Shown here: in pieces, positions 45,601 to 56,596 of the stretch
Layout: each line of letters begins with the position of its first letter
How positions within the stretch are numbered: the first letter of the stretch is position 1
Assembly (NCBI RefSeq): GCF_001949145.1
Contig: NW_019091414.1
Span: forward strand, 1,078,819 to 1,142,818
Source of the DNA: Acanthaster planci
Taxonomy: Eukaryota > Echinodermata > Asteroidea > Valvatida > Acanthasteridae
DNA length: 64,000 nucleotides
Direction: 5' to 3'
Notes under the pieces: generated by a model
What the model was told of the DNA's origin: nothing
Database searches by the model: none
Seen by the model: only the letters and a program-made list of their open reading frames with translations
Position numbers and translations under genes: made by a program

Positions 45601-47644
45601 AGACAAAGATAAAAGACTTCATTCGGAAATGTTTATGATATCAAACATAAGCTCCACCAAAGCTCATTTGATTTCGGTATCTAACAAACTTGCAGCTCTT
45701 GACAGAAAAAGTCCAGGAACAGGAACAAATTAAATGATCTTATTCCTAAATGTATTTGGGAAAGTTGTAACTTGTAAGCAGCTTGGAGTTGAACATGCGC
45801 ACATTGCATGAGGTCATTACAGTTCTTTGTTTGAACAGGATACAGTCTCTTACGTGACTGCTAGGAAATTCATTCAGCTCCTAAGCCGAGAGAACGAAGC
45901 GGCTGTTAGAAATATAGAAAATTCCGGTTACCAGAGTAACGCATCACTGGTAATTTGCAGTGGCCCTCTTTACTGGCATTACGCATTGTAACAGCTGTTC
46001 TATAGAAATGCTGTTCCGTGACAGTCGCTTGGTACATAAACCGGCCCAACGCAATGCTTGCCGCTATTCGAGGGGGCCATAGGATTGTCTGATAACACGT
46101 GTCCGTCCTAAACCGTCTGTTATGCAATATTTCCCATACCTGTTTGACCTCCATCGGAGCCATCTTTGCCATGGTTGGTCAGAGTCACTCAGCATAAAAT
46201 AATGACGCAGCCTGGGACAGGGTTAAAGAAAGGAAGGGGTGCATAGACTTAGTTTACCTCTTAATTTTGAAAAAAAGAAAAAAAAAACAATGTAATGATG
46301 ACATACAAGCACCGGAATTTTTCCCTTATTCTCACCACCGACAGATGAATTTGAAAATAAAAAAACGACGCCGATGCCTCAGCGGTTCCCTTGTAGCTAA
46401 AATTGAACAAGAAAATCTGCAGTGTCCCGCAGATTTTAGCACCTGAAGCCCAATTTGGAGGCAGTTTGATTTCAAACAAGGGAACTGTGGAATAAGTAGA
46501 CGGTGACACTATGCAGAGGTAATTGTAATATCCGTTGTTCTTGGAAGGCTTGGGGATGGCTTCCAGTTTATGTTGTGTTTGGTCTGGTCTGGAAAGGGAA
46601 AAAGCGAAAATCCATAAGCCAGGAGGGGGTCGGGGGTCGGGGGTCGGGGGTGAACGATTTCCCCCTCCCCCTATGATTCCTTGATTCTGATTGAAATGCT
46701 CAAGTGGAGTCACTGCTGAATTTCATTCTGGCGCCCATAAAAATCAATATTTAGGGAGGCACAACTCTGAGTTAAGGCGTCGGTACTTTCATTCTTTCCT
46801 AACTTCACGCATATCCACAAATAACCTGGGACAACGATTGTGTTGGTGTATGTCGGCACAACAGGCATCTGCCTAACACTGAAGGTTAAAGAAGGCTGGG
46901 ATTTTGAATACATGTATTCCTTCTTTTTTTAAATATTTTGTTTTTGACTTATAAGCAAAATAGGGAAGAAGCAGATAAAACTTAGTTGGCACTTGATGAT
47001 TAAATTCAAACTTTCTCTGGTTTCCTTCCTTGCCCCATCTTGACCTCCGTTGATTTGGTGTTGTTCAACTTTTGATCGAATACAAGTCTAACCCATCTCA
47101 ATATTCCAGTGCCGAAAGAGAATCGCAGCGGATCAAGGCGTTGATCATCATCAAGTGGATATTGGGGTCAGAGGTGTGACATGAGGTAACCCGCCTGTGT
47201 TGTAAAAATATGGGGAAAATTCATTTAAATGCGAAATCCCGCTTGAAAATCCAATGAATCGATGTGATGTGTGATGCCAACTTTCATAAAGTTGGCAGGT
47301 TTAACGTGGCATGCATTATTTGGGGAAAAGATTAAATTCAGACTAATCTGGTCTTAGCAGCGTTTGCAGATGTTCCATTCACAGGATATTTATGGCGTTT
47401 ATGTTAATAGTCCTCTATAATAAACTTTCATTCACTGGAGTGGCGTTTTATGGCCAGTTGTCGCCACAACTTGACGTTCTTTTCGTAATTTCACAAAAGA
47501 ACACACCGTGCGCTGATCAATTCATGTCTTCATTTTAGTGCGGGTTACATTTTCTCTTAGAACTGGCGCTGTTCACATGGAAATTCGAGGAGAAGAAGCT
47601 AAAATAGTTAGTCAGAGGCTGTTACTTTCCTTCAGATAATAAAA
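45601..47644. other. Intergenic DNA between ZNF423/521 and the protease gene
   Basis: No gene is recognised. The minus-strand frame 46713-46261 (150 codons) runs through a G-rich simple repeat and an A-tract and has no domain. A G-quadruplex-type run lies at 46625-46650. TTTCCTTCAG just before the start codon at 47645 could be an acceptor, so an upstream non-coding exon of the protease may lie here. Confidence 0.45.
46625..46650 (+). repeat. Four G5 tracts separated by TC (G-quadruplex motif)
   Basis: G-runs at 46625-46629, 46632-46636, 46639-46643 and 46646-46650 are separated by exactly two bases (TC) each time. It is a short tandem array of a 7-base unit, and an ideal intramolecular parallel G-quadruplex on the plus strand. 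Confidence 0.8.
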
Positions 47645-50600
47645 ATGTTGGTTTCGGACTTAAGGCCAACATTATGGCGACTGATGATGATCGGTTTCAT
47701 TCTTCATATCTCTGGTAAGTCTTACTGCTAAAAATTGACAGCTATCAACTCACTAGCCGGTTTTTTTACATACAAGGAATGGACTGCTTCGATTCTCACT
47801 TCCACAGCCCAGTCTGGATGATGCTTTAATTTTGATTTTGAAAATGCTTGGGAGTATCGTCATGATGAGGTCACGTCGCTGCCAAAGTGTTGTGTCTCAA
47901 TTTTATTAGGTGCCGTCGATTCTGGCTGCGGTGGACCGAGAAAGTTGACTGCGTTGACTGGTACCCTGTCCTCTATGAACTACGGTAACGCCTCCAACCC
48001 CTTCTACGACAACAACGCATTTTGCTCGTGGTACATTCAGGCTCCTACAGACTGGGTAAGGCAAAGAAACCAGTCCATGATTCAAGGAACATGTCCTTCA
48101 AGCTGAAATCTTAGCCAAAGAGATCCGTAATTCCCTTTTGTAATCCCCCATAAAAAACGAGGGCGTTCTGATGTCACGCCCTTCCGTAATTTTGCTTGTT
48201 AAGCATTTTGACCTTATTCAGGTTATTAAAGGGGTATTGTCTAATTACAGTCAACTGAAGTTGCAGGTAATATATTGTCCAAACAATAATTGTTTACGTC
48301 GTGTGTTTTGAAACAAATCAGTATGTAACAATCAACTCTTTCATTAATATGCTGTTCTGGGAGATGATCAGAGCAAACTAGTGGAAACATCGAGCGAATG
48401 TTACCACCGATGCTTCTAAGAACCGTCCTCTCACCAAAGCTTGGACATTCGAACATAACTTTCCTGTTACGTCAATTCGCAGATCATCACTCTGACGTTC
48501 GAGTACATGGATATAGAGCCCAGCTTCCGCTGTATGGCCGATTACGTTGTCGTACACGGCCCCTGGGCAGACTATGTAGGAAGACCTCCTCCCGCGCCTT
48601 ACTGTGGGACCAACCCCCCTCCCCCCGTCCAGGGAGAGACAGATGGGCTGTACGTGACTTTCATCACAAATGATAACTTGGCTTACAGGGGGTTCTTGGC
48701 AACATATGAAATCAACCCACCACCGTGTGAGTATGGCGACGTTCTTAAATTGTAATTTGGATACCTCGATATAAAAACAAACTACTTAATGCGACCAACC
48801 TCTGATGAAGCAAGCTCGATCCCTTCATCTGTCACTGTGAAAGCTTTTTTTCCACTGTAAACACTTGTTCATTTCGGGCACCTGTCCATTGTGACCACTC
48901 AGGCTCGCCTATGGTAACTACCTGTGTACAGTGGCCACCTATCCTTTATGGACTCTTGTCGTTTTCTTTCAAAATTCATTGATAGCACCAACTCCGCCTG
49001 AGTTGGCCACTTCTGGCTGTGACAACCTAAAATATCGCAAGGAGCCTTCAGGAACGATATCCAGCATGGGTTATGACGAGAACTCGAAGTATCTGAGTGA
49101 CGCCGAGTGTGAGTGGGTCATTACCGCTTCGGTTGGAAAAGTAAGTGAATTTCCATTGTTTATGAATGCACATTTAGTTAATCGATTACACTAAAAATAA
49201 AAAGCGACCATGGCAGAAATAAGATGGTACAAAATTTGGATTCATTGATTTTTTTCCAAACAACTTCTTTCTGAAAAAGACAATATCTACCACAAGTAAT
49301 TATGTTTTATACAACAAAATTCCAGCGATACTTGGAAAACACTAACGTGACCTTTGGCATCTACCACGTGACAGGTCATCACTCTGACCTTCGTCTACTT
49401 CGATGTCGAAGGTGATGAGCTCAATTGCAGATACGACACGCTTCTGGTTTACGATGGCCCAAATGCCTCATTCCCGTTGCTTGGCAACTACTGTGGTAAC
49501 CAGGGCCCGTCTCCCGTGACGTCATCCCAGCATGAGATGTATCTGCGTTTCAGGAGCGACGGTTCCATAGAAAAGTCAGGCTTTCGACTGAGTTACGTTG
49601 AGGAGAACCCTCCATGTTCGTGCATTTTGTTTTCATCTTAATTCATTTCATCCATTTTAAATTTTTCAGGGTTTGTTGCCAAATTGGGGGTTTCAGTAGG
49701 GCTTATGTTTTTTTGATCAGCATTAAGGAGCGCTCGGCAGAAGTTGTTGTTTGCTATTGTTTTGCCAGACGCAACAACTCTTTGTACCAGTATGTAGGCC
49801 ATATCACACCCTCTATCTCTTGTATTATCGATGTTTATGATTGGTTCGAATCTTTAGCGTCCAGTGGTCCAGCTGCTACCGACCTAACAAGGTCTATGCC
49901 CTGTGACACTGGGACTCCTGTTGAACCTCTCCAGTTCATGAGGCTTGCTTTGCACAGAATTTATCAAGTTCGGCTCAGTAGAACGAGACAGTCGAACTCT
50001 GAAGATTGGATCAGCTGAACGAAGTAACAGCACAGAGATTGAGATGCAAGCATCAGTTTCTCATATTATTCTGATAACATAAAAGACTACCTTTATTAGG
50101 TTTCTCCCGATGTGTACATGGTTTAGGATTTCAGCACGAATTATGTCTTCTGAAAATAATTGACCTTGTTTGACCCTGTAAACCTGTTTACGTCCAGGTT
50201 TATTGTTTATTTTCTGATAGTTACCTGCCCTGTAGGCACGTTCCAGTGCGAGAGTAATGATATCTGTCTGGATCGTAGTGTCTTGTGTGACGGGCAGAAG
50301 GATTGTCGTGATGGGAGTGATGAGGCTGGATGTCCAGGTAATGTGGATATCCATTCATGGAGAGAATGGTTGATTCCCTATGTAAGCAGGAATTGATTGT
50401 AATGCTGAGACTAGGATTTGGGTGACCGTAGGACAGTTTTTAGATTGATTGAATGTGTGGAGCAACTTTTATCCATAACTTTCGACCCCGTAGATGAGCT
50501 GAGGAATTAATAACTCGAGGTAATTTAAGGTGGAGAAAAGATTTAATGATTTCAAATAGTAGGTCCCAAAAGTTGAAACTGACTTTAACCTAAAACTTGG

Positions 50601-52698
50601 TTGGGGAAGTGCATGTCATTTTGCTTTTGACTCTCTTCCGTTTCTAGTTGCTGATGGTCTTTTCTCATTCTCATTATCCAGCGAACGATCCTTCATGTGG
50701 GATATCAGTCGTAAACCCTGACTTTGCCTCTATCAGCATAGTGGGAGGAGGCCCTGCAGTTCCCGGCGCTTGGCCATGGCAGGTAAGTATTTGGCCATCT
50801 TTGAGGAGTTAAGACATCTCTTAAACTCCAGAAATACAATTGATAAATTTAGTTACCCTCCCACAGGTACAAGTGCGCAAGCTGTCTTACGGCCAGGTGT
50901 GTGGTGCAACGCTTATCAACGCTATGTGGGCTATCAGCGCAGCGCATTGCTTTGAACCGTAAGTAAAGAGGAAAATCAAGCTATAGGTTTATGAAAAAAG
51001 TTCCATTTTTTATTTCTCTTTGTTTACTGGTCTACCAATCGTATAAGTCGGTGCCTATGTTAACCAATTTTCTGTTTTATTATGCTTAATAAACCTAAAC
51101 CCCAATCAAGGTTAACATGGAGAGATTTGACCGAACAGACCTATTTTGTCACCAGATATTTTTTAAATGGCAACGGTATTTAACTCCTCATTCCTTCGCG
51201 AGGACCTTTATCCGGATAATTGTAATCTTTTTACGAAATCCTGTCTTGAAACAGAGAACCCCTGACGACCTCCTATCGTCTGATCCTTGGCCGATACGCT
51301 AAGGACATGCCGGAACCCTCTGAAGAGCAATCTGTAGACGTCCGACAGATTATACTCCATGAGAATTACGAGAAGTACTCCTATGATAACGACATTGCCT
51401 TATTACGACTTGCTAGACCGGCTGTCATGACAGACTACGTGGCACCTGGATGCTTGCCAGGGAAATCACAACGATTCACGGACGGAGAGATTTGTCAAGT
51501 AACAGGATGGGGCTTAACTGAAAGTAAGTTGGTCCGTTCGTTCCTTGCAACAAGAGTTGAGATGATGTGAATCTCATATACGATTCGGTTTAAAGTGATC
51601 TAATCTGATTGGGATCGATTTTACGGGTTTCTAAATATTTCGACTCAAGATAGACAAAGCTTGGCTAAACACAATTTTTAACCAACAGAATCAAAATGAC
51701 ACTTCAAAAGAAAACTCGTCTCAATTTGTTTCGTATTGTATTTCGTTTCAAACGAATTCAAGCAACTTGGTTATAACATAATTCTGCTGGGATTAACGCA
51801 CGGAATGAACGTTTCCAACCTGGAATTTCCTCAAATCAAAGTGATTCATCTCGATTTCACAGTTTGTTCCAATATGCAGCGTCAGAAAAGCAGATTTCCC
51901 TCAAACTTGTCTTCAAAGTACAAACGGAAGTAATTCAAGTTACTGGAGAAACTGCTTGTTCTTTTTGTTAGACACAGGTTACGACGACATCTTGAAGCAA
52001 GCTGGAGTACCTATAGTCGACAGTAGAGTGTGTAATGATCTTCACAAAGGTAGAATCACTTCGCGTATGATGTGCGCTGGCTACTTGCAAGGTGGTGAAG
52101 ATTCATGCCAGGTATTATGATCAGTTGTTAATAACCATTGTAATAAGCTAGGTGGAAAAGCGGTTTGATTACCAACTAATAACGATGAAACATTACGCAG
52201 GAAGTATTTTGATGACTTCCCATTTGGAAATCATGCTTATTTCTCTGAGCACGTTTGTTTTTTTTGGGGGGGGGGCTAGACCCTTCGTACGTTACGTCAC
52301 CTTTTAACTTTTGCTACTGCGAATCCATTATTTTCGAGCCTCTTTTATTTTTCAGAATTTTGTAGGGGGCCTAGACAATTTTTTTTGGCGGGGGTGGAGG
52401 GTGGGGGGGGGCTTATGCCCCTAGCACCCCGTAGAACCCTGCCTGGCTTAACCGTCAAGACACAAATCCATCCAATTCCAAATCGATGAACTGCAGGACA
52501 TAAATACCAAACCATTTTCTCTGTATGCAGGGGGATAGTGGAGGTCCTCTCAACTGTCATGGCAGTGACGACCGATGGTATCTTGCGGGCATTACTAGCT
52601 GGGGCAATGGGTGTGCAGACGTCGACGCCCCCGGTGTCTACACGCGCGTCACCGAGTTCGTGGACTGGGTGCAAGTGAACATCCTCAGACATTTGTAA
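47645..52698 (+). CDS. Secreted CUB-CUB-LDLa-trypsin serine protease, 11 exons
   Basis: Exons join(47645..47714, 47910..48055, 48483..48726, 48986..49140, 49375..49615, 50221..50337, 50682..50782, 50867..50958, 51255..51523, 51972..52111, 52531..52698) give 580 aa. Order: signal peptide (about 1-25), CUB1 (about 30-150), CUB2 (about 160-283), LDL-receptor class A domain with six Cys (about 288-323), S1 peptidase (344-580). The catalytic triad is intact: His385 (SAAHC), Asp435 (DNDIALLRL) and Ser528 (GDSGGP). Asp522, equivalent to chymotrypsin 189, predicts trypsin-like P1 Arg/Lys preference. Each CUB is split by one phase-0 intron at the same place, and LDLa is a clean phase 1-1 module. Oddities: the activation site is SIS-IVGG with no basic P1; the exon 5 donor is a weak GTTCGT; exon 10 could also start four bases downstream of TTAGACACAG. 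The layout resembles enteropeptidase/matriptase-like and echinoderm CUB proteases, but with no membrane anchor visible. Exact orthology is unknown. Confidence 0.88.
50221..50337 (+). CDS. LDL-receptor class A module exon of the CUB protease
   Basis: This exon encodes [15 protein letters not shown] and ends [10 protein letters not shown], with all six cysteines and the calcium-binding [12 protein letters not shown] pattern. The acceptor TGATAG at 50220 was chosen over CTGTAG at 50236 because only the former keeps the first cysteine. The exon is 117 bases, phase 1-1, and so removable without a frame change. Confidence 0.85.
52251..52420 (+). repeat. Poly-T/poly-G tracts and short direct repeat in last protease intron
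   Basis: A T-run followed by a G-run ends in GGGGGCTAGAC (52271-52281) and recurs about 95 bases later as GGGGGCCTAGAC (52365-52376). A second T-run and G-rich tract follow to about 52411. It looks like a partly duplicated simple-sequence insertion. Confidence 0.45.
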
Positions 52699-53097
52699 TA
52701 CTTGAGATGATCTCAGCGCAATGGAAACAAAAATGGAAGCATATGGATGACTTTAATACATACATGTATGTGCAAAGAGTCGGCTACGCAGTCAGTAGCT
52801 AGTAATGCCATTATTCGGCCACTATCTAGCATCTTTGCTCTCAGCCACACGGATTATCGAATCCAAACACTGGTGCTAAAAGTATTTACCAAAATTACAA
52901 GACAGAATAAAAGAAAGAAAAGAAAAAATGAACACCACGGTATTGACAAATTTTGAAACCAGATGTATACTCAAAACTAATCTAAAATACCAACTAAAAA
53001 TCTCTTTAAACTACTCTTTTCAGACAAGCAATTTGCTTTTTTAACTTAACTGAGTCATAGCCTATATAGGCCTACGTGGTAATACATCATCGGTATT
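52699..53097. other. 399-base gap between convergent protease and UGT genes
   Basis: The gap holds AATAAA at 52906-52911 (plus), a reasonable end for the protease mRNA. For the minus-strand UGT gene the only signal noticed is ATTAAA, complement of TTTAAT at 52752-52757, which would place the two 3' ends in overlap. Nothing else is seen. Confidence 0.45.
52906..52911 (+). terminator. Candidate polyadenylation signal of the CUB protease
   Basis: AATAAA 208 bases after the protease stop codon, in the right orientation. Confidence 0.5.
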
Positions 53098-56000
53098 TTA
53101 AGAAGTTTTCATTTTGTTGTCAGACATGTCGATCTTGCAGCACAGCAACCAGTATACCCAAACAGTTACTACAAACAATGAAACCGCCATGACAATACCA
53201 ACAAAGATGACGTCCAACATATAATATTGCACTGTGGTTAATGAACCCGCTGTAGATCTAAGGTAGGCACCCCCGTATAGAAGGGCATGTTCTACCCAAT
53301 GACCAGCCACTTCGACCGGGGGTGCCACGTTGTGCTTCATGATGGCTGAAACGCGTTTAGCGTTGGCTGCGTAACTGTCAAAGACAAAAAAAAATGAAGA
53401 ATTATACAGAAAAGGGAGAAGAACTTCAAGACTACGAGAGTAAACCTACTAAGATACATTCCTCAAGAAGGAAAGAATTGCACAGGATACGGCGAACTTC
53501 AGTATTTTCATACTGAAATAGGAAAAAATGAGTGATTTTGCCAACTTTTGAATAAAAGTGAGCAAAGGTTTATTCACCTCTCGTTGCTCAGAACCTGGAC
53601 AACTGTGCGATGTAGCTTGTCTTCGGTTAATTCGGGCAGATTGATTGTCTCTGCCATTCCTCGAGTTTGGAGTCGATTGGCACATTCAAAGTGCTCACCA
53701 AAGAGCGGTATGGTCACAACAGGGACCCCGTGGTACATAGCCTCTAGCATGCCGTTGATACCCCCATGGTAAATCAACACCTTTGTCTTTGGATGACCTG
53801 AAAATTAATTAAAAAATGAAGTATAAAAAGTCGAAGCTACAAGGTTTAAGTAAAATTATAACAAGAACAGAATCCAATCAACTTTTCATATCAGTTGAGA
53901 AGACGGCCGTATCTGAATTTAAACTGCAGCTTGAAATGACGCACTTTATGGAAGTTACCGCAACCAGTTCCCATAGAGTGACGTGTGTAATTAGCCGCAG
54001 CCGAGTGATTCGGACACGGCTTAATATTCCTATTTTAATCACTAGTCTCACTTTCAGTCGTACGGATAAATCCGGATGCTTAATGAATAAAAGAAAACAC
54101 CAGGGATGGTACAATCATCATGTCTCCTTTTATCACTGCCCCGTACTCGCCAGTCATGCATGCCGCGTCCAAAACAGACTTCAGCGAAGGCTAGGCCCCA
54201 TACACCTAGCTGTTTCAGCCTGAGACCTGCAATGGGCAAAAGCCTAGACCTGGCTTTGGGCAAAGGACGTGACCTTTCAAAACATATATATCAATAAAAA
54301 ATCTGAAATTTGGTAACACCTTCCTGCCCGTGCAAATTAATTATCAGTGTTTTACTTACCCAGAACATCATTCTGTGGTAACCATGACACCAACTTGGTG
54401 TTCTGACCGAGATTCCTGGGTGGTTCCCCTGGAAACCTCCAAAGAACCCTCTGTGGAAGCCTCGCCAGGGCACCAGCTATCATTGCTTTCATTTCATCAC
54501 TCATGACGTTGACTACAGAGCCTAGTGAGAAGATGACAATGCCATGTTTCCCAGATCCTTCAAAGAAGTCTTCCAGCTCCTAGGTACAAAAGTTGTCAAG
54601 GAGAATCGTTAGGCTTGTAACATGCAATCTCAGATCTCCAGAAACCTGTCTAGTATTGGACTACGAAAACTTGAACTGAATTCAATTCAGTTCAATCATG
54701 TATTCATCAAGCCAGCATGAAACTTTCTTTCTCGGTTTGCATTTTACACATAAAACCCCCCAAACTTACAATTAGACACACAATATTAAACTGAAGAAAT
54801 TTTAAACCAACAAAAACAGAAAAAACAGAACACACTATCAAATAAAATGATTGTTAAAACAGGATATAGCACCAGGTACAAAGGAAAAGCGAAAGCGATT
54901 TGTTTTCAGCTTAAGTTGACGTAATCTGACTTAACTTAGTAAAGTTTAAGAGTGGTCAAAGTGGCTGTGTATCATCGAGCAATAACGTTTCTGGTTTTGC
55001 CAACATTGCCGCCTCGTAGACTGATTTAAAATCCCAAACAATATTACCCAGAATTCTTCCCCACGGATCTAATAATTCTGTCTAGTTTGCTAAGATTCTC
55101 CGCCGTAAGGCCGTCCATGCTACAGAACAGAATGCAATGACAGACTTAATGACACTTCCATACAACATCCAGATAATATCCCGATCAACGTTAAATGATT
55201 TGAGTTTCCTCAGGAAGTAAATCCTCTGATTAGCCTTCGCACATAACGTTTGTGTATTCAAGCAATTATCTAAATACATACTCAAGTTTTTTTATGGTGA
55301 CTTATCATTTCAATATCAATACCATTTACGATCTCGTGAGTTTTCAGAAAATCGAACACAGTTTCCTTAGTCTTATTTAGTAAATTTAGCACCTGAAAAA
55401 TTTCCTTACACCATTCCACAAAACTAGCAATTTTATCTCTGTCTTCTGTCTCATCATCATGATGAGTGAATCCTGTTAATGAAGTCTCGTCAGCGTACTT
55501 GACTATGAAACACTTAGCACTGCTGCTTCTCAAATCGCTGGTAGACAGTGTAAAAAAAAAAGAACTGGGGATAAAACACAGCCCTGCGTGGCACCGGTAT
55601 TGGTAATTGCTAATTCTCTGGGACCTATTTGCCAAGAATTCATTCGTCCACAAGATTACAAAACCTTACCTTATCAAGTGGTTTGGGTTCGTCGGCTGAC
55701 AACCCGCCTACCATGATTGCATTGGGCGTTACCGCCCTTGGGTAGTCCATAGCGAAATGGGTGTGAAATAACCAAAACTCCGCATTGCGTATCGTTTCCC
55801 TCATGTTCAGGTCGGTTCGAATGTTGTGCTGTATCTTCAGCGCATCGTAGGGACCCAGCATAAGCCGATCCATGAAAGAAGACATGCCCAGCCACGTAAA
55901 AGCGTTCCGGAACCGTTGCCAGAAGGTCATGGAGTCTGTGAATCCGGACATGTAGAGCGGCACGAGAGCCGGATTGGTGGGAATATCATACCAACGGTCG

Positions 56001-56596
56001 TGCAGGCCCGGTGTCAAAGAGGCCGCCGTGATGATAACGTACCGCAGGGATAACTTCTGAGCAACTAGAGTCATGCAAGGGTTGATGAGGTCAAAAGTCA
56101 TCAGATCAAAATTCCTGCCTTTCAACGTCTCCATCAGCTTCTCATCGCCAAGGAGAATGTTGCACTCGAATGACAGATACTTGGACATGGGTTTGGTGGG
56201 TTTCAGTTCCTCTCGTTTCTCCTCTTCGGATTTCAAACCCAGAAGTCTTCGGCCAAGAAGCTTCAAGTACCCTTCCTGACTCTGGTAGGTGTTGTTGAGC
56301 GATTCCTGAGCAAAGTTATCCGTCATCTTCTTCACGTCTTGAGGAGTGTACGGAGAATTAAAGACTTGATAGTCAAACCAGTCTGCATCGCTACCATTGA
56401 GACGATGGATATAGGAGCTACTCAAGAGAAAGGTGACATGGTGTCCCCTTCGGACCAACTCCCGCCCGATTTTGGCGCTGAAAATATAGTGCGTTTGGTC
56501 AACCCCGGCTGACATGAGGATACTACCAGCGAACACGTCGTAAGGTTGGAGGATAACCCCCAAAAGAATGATCATACCTAAGAATTCACCCGCCAT
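53098..56596 (-). CDS. UDP-glucuronosyltransferase family member, four exons
   Basis: Exons complement(join(53098..53374, 53578..53797, 54360..54579, 55670..56596)) give 547 aa. UGTs transfer glucuronic acid or another sugar from a UDP-sugar to lipophilic acceptors in the ER lumen. Seen in order: signal peptide (about 1-24, MIILLGVIL core), candidate catalytic His36 (QTHYIF), the C-terminal Rossmann half with FSLGSV (about residue 330), the signature VLIYHGGINGMLEAMYHGVP (389-408), then a transmembrane helix near the C-terminus (LDVIFVGIVMAVSLFVV). The tail ends KMKTS, a KxKxx ER-retrieval motif. The donor-sugar contact normally Asp-Gln after PLF is Glu417-His418 here. The start at 56596 was preferred to an in-frame codon at 56620 because AAAGATGGCGGG is a strong context and TTTCACAG just upstream may be an acceptor. 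Intron 1 holds a LINE remnant. UGT1/2/3 class cannot be decided. Confidence 0.92.
54690..55653 (-). mobile_element. CR1-like non-LTR retrotransposon remnant in UGT intron 1
   Basis: Two minus-strand frames carry the C-terminal part of a LINE reverse transcriptase. One (55653-55282) has KYADETSLTGF, a YxDD-type catalytic box with the second Asp changed to Glu, then FVEWCKE and LNKTKE. The second (55285-55082) has YLDNCLNTQ, RIYFLRKLKSF and SVIKSVIAFC. These blocks are characteristic of CR1/L2-type elements. A frameshift separates them, and a TTGAATTGAA-like tail (about 54690-54710) may mark the 3' end. It lies in the same orientation as the UGT gene. Confidence 0.75.

Noticed and set aside
46261-46713. 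Minus-strand open frame of 150 codons
   Set aside because: It runs through the G-quadruplex repeat (Pro-rich translation) and an A-tract (Phe-rich translation). Composition explains it.
51972-51978. Alternative acceptor GACACAG for protease exon 10
   Set aside because: It would change the residues from NTGYDD to a shorter junction out of phase with the preceding exon unless other changes are made; the upstream TTTGTTAG with its T-rich tract fits phase 1.
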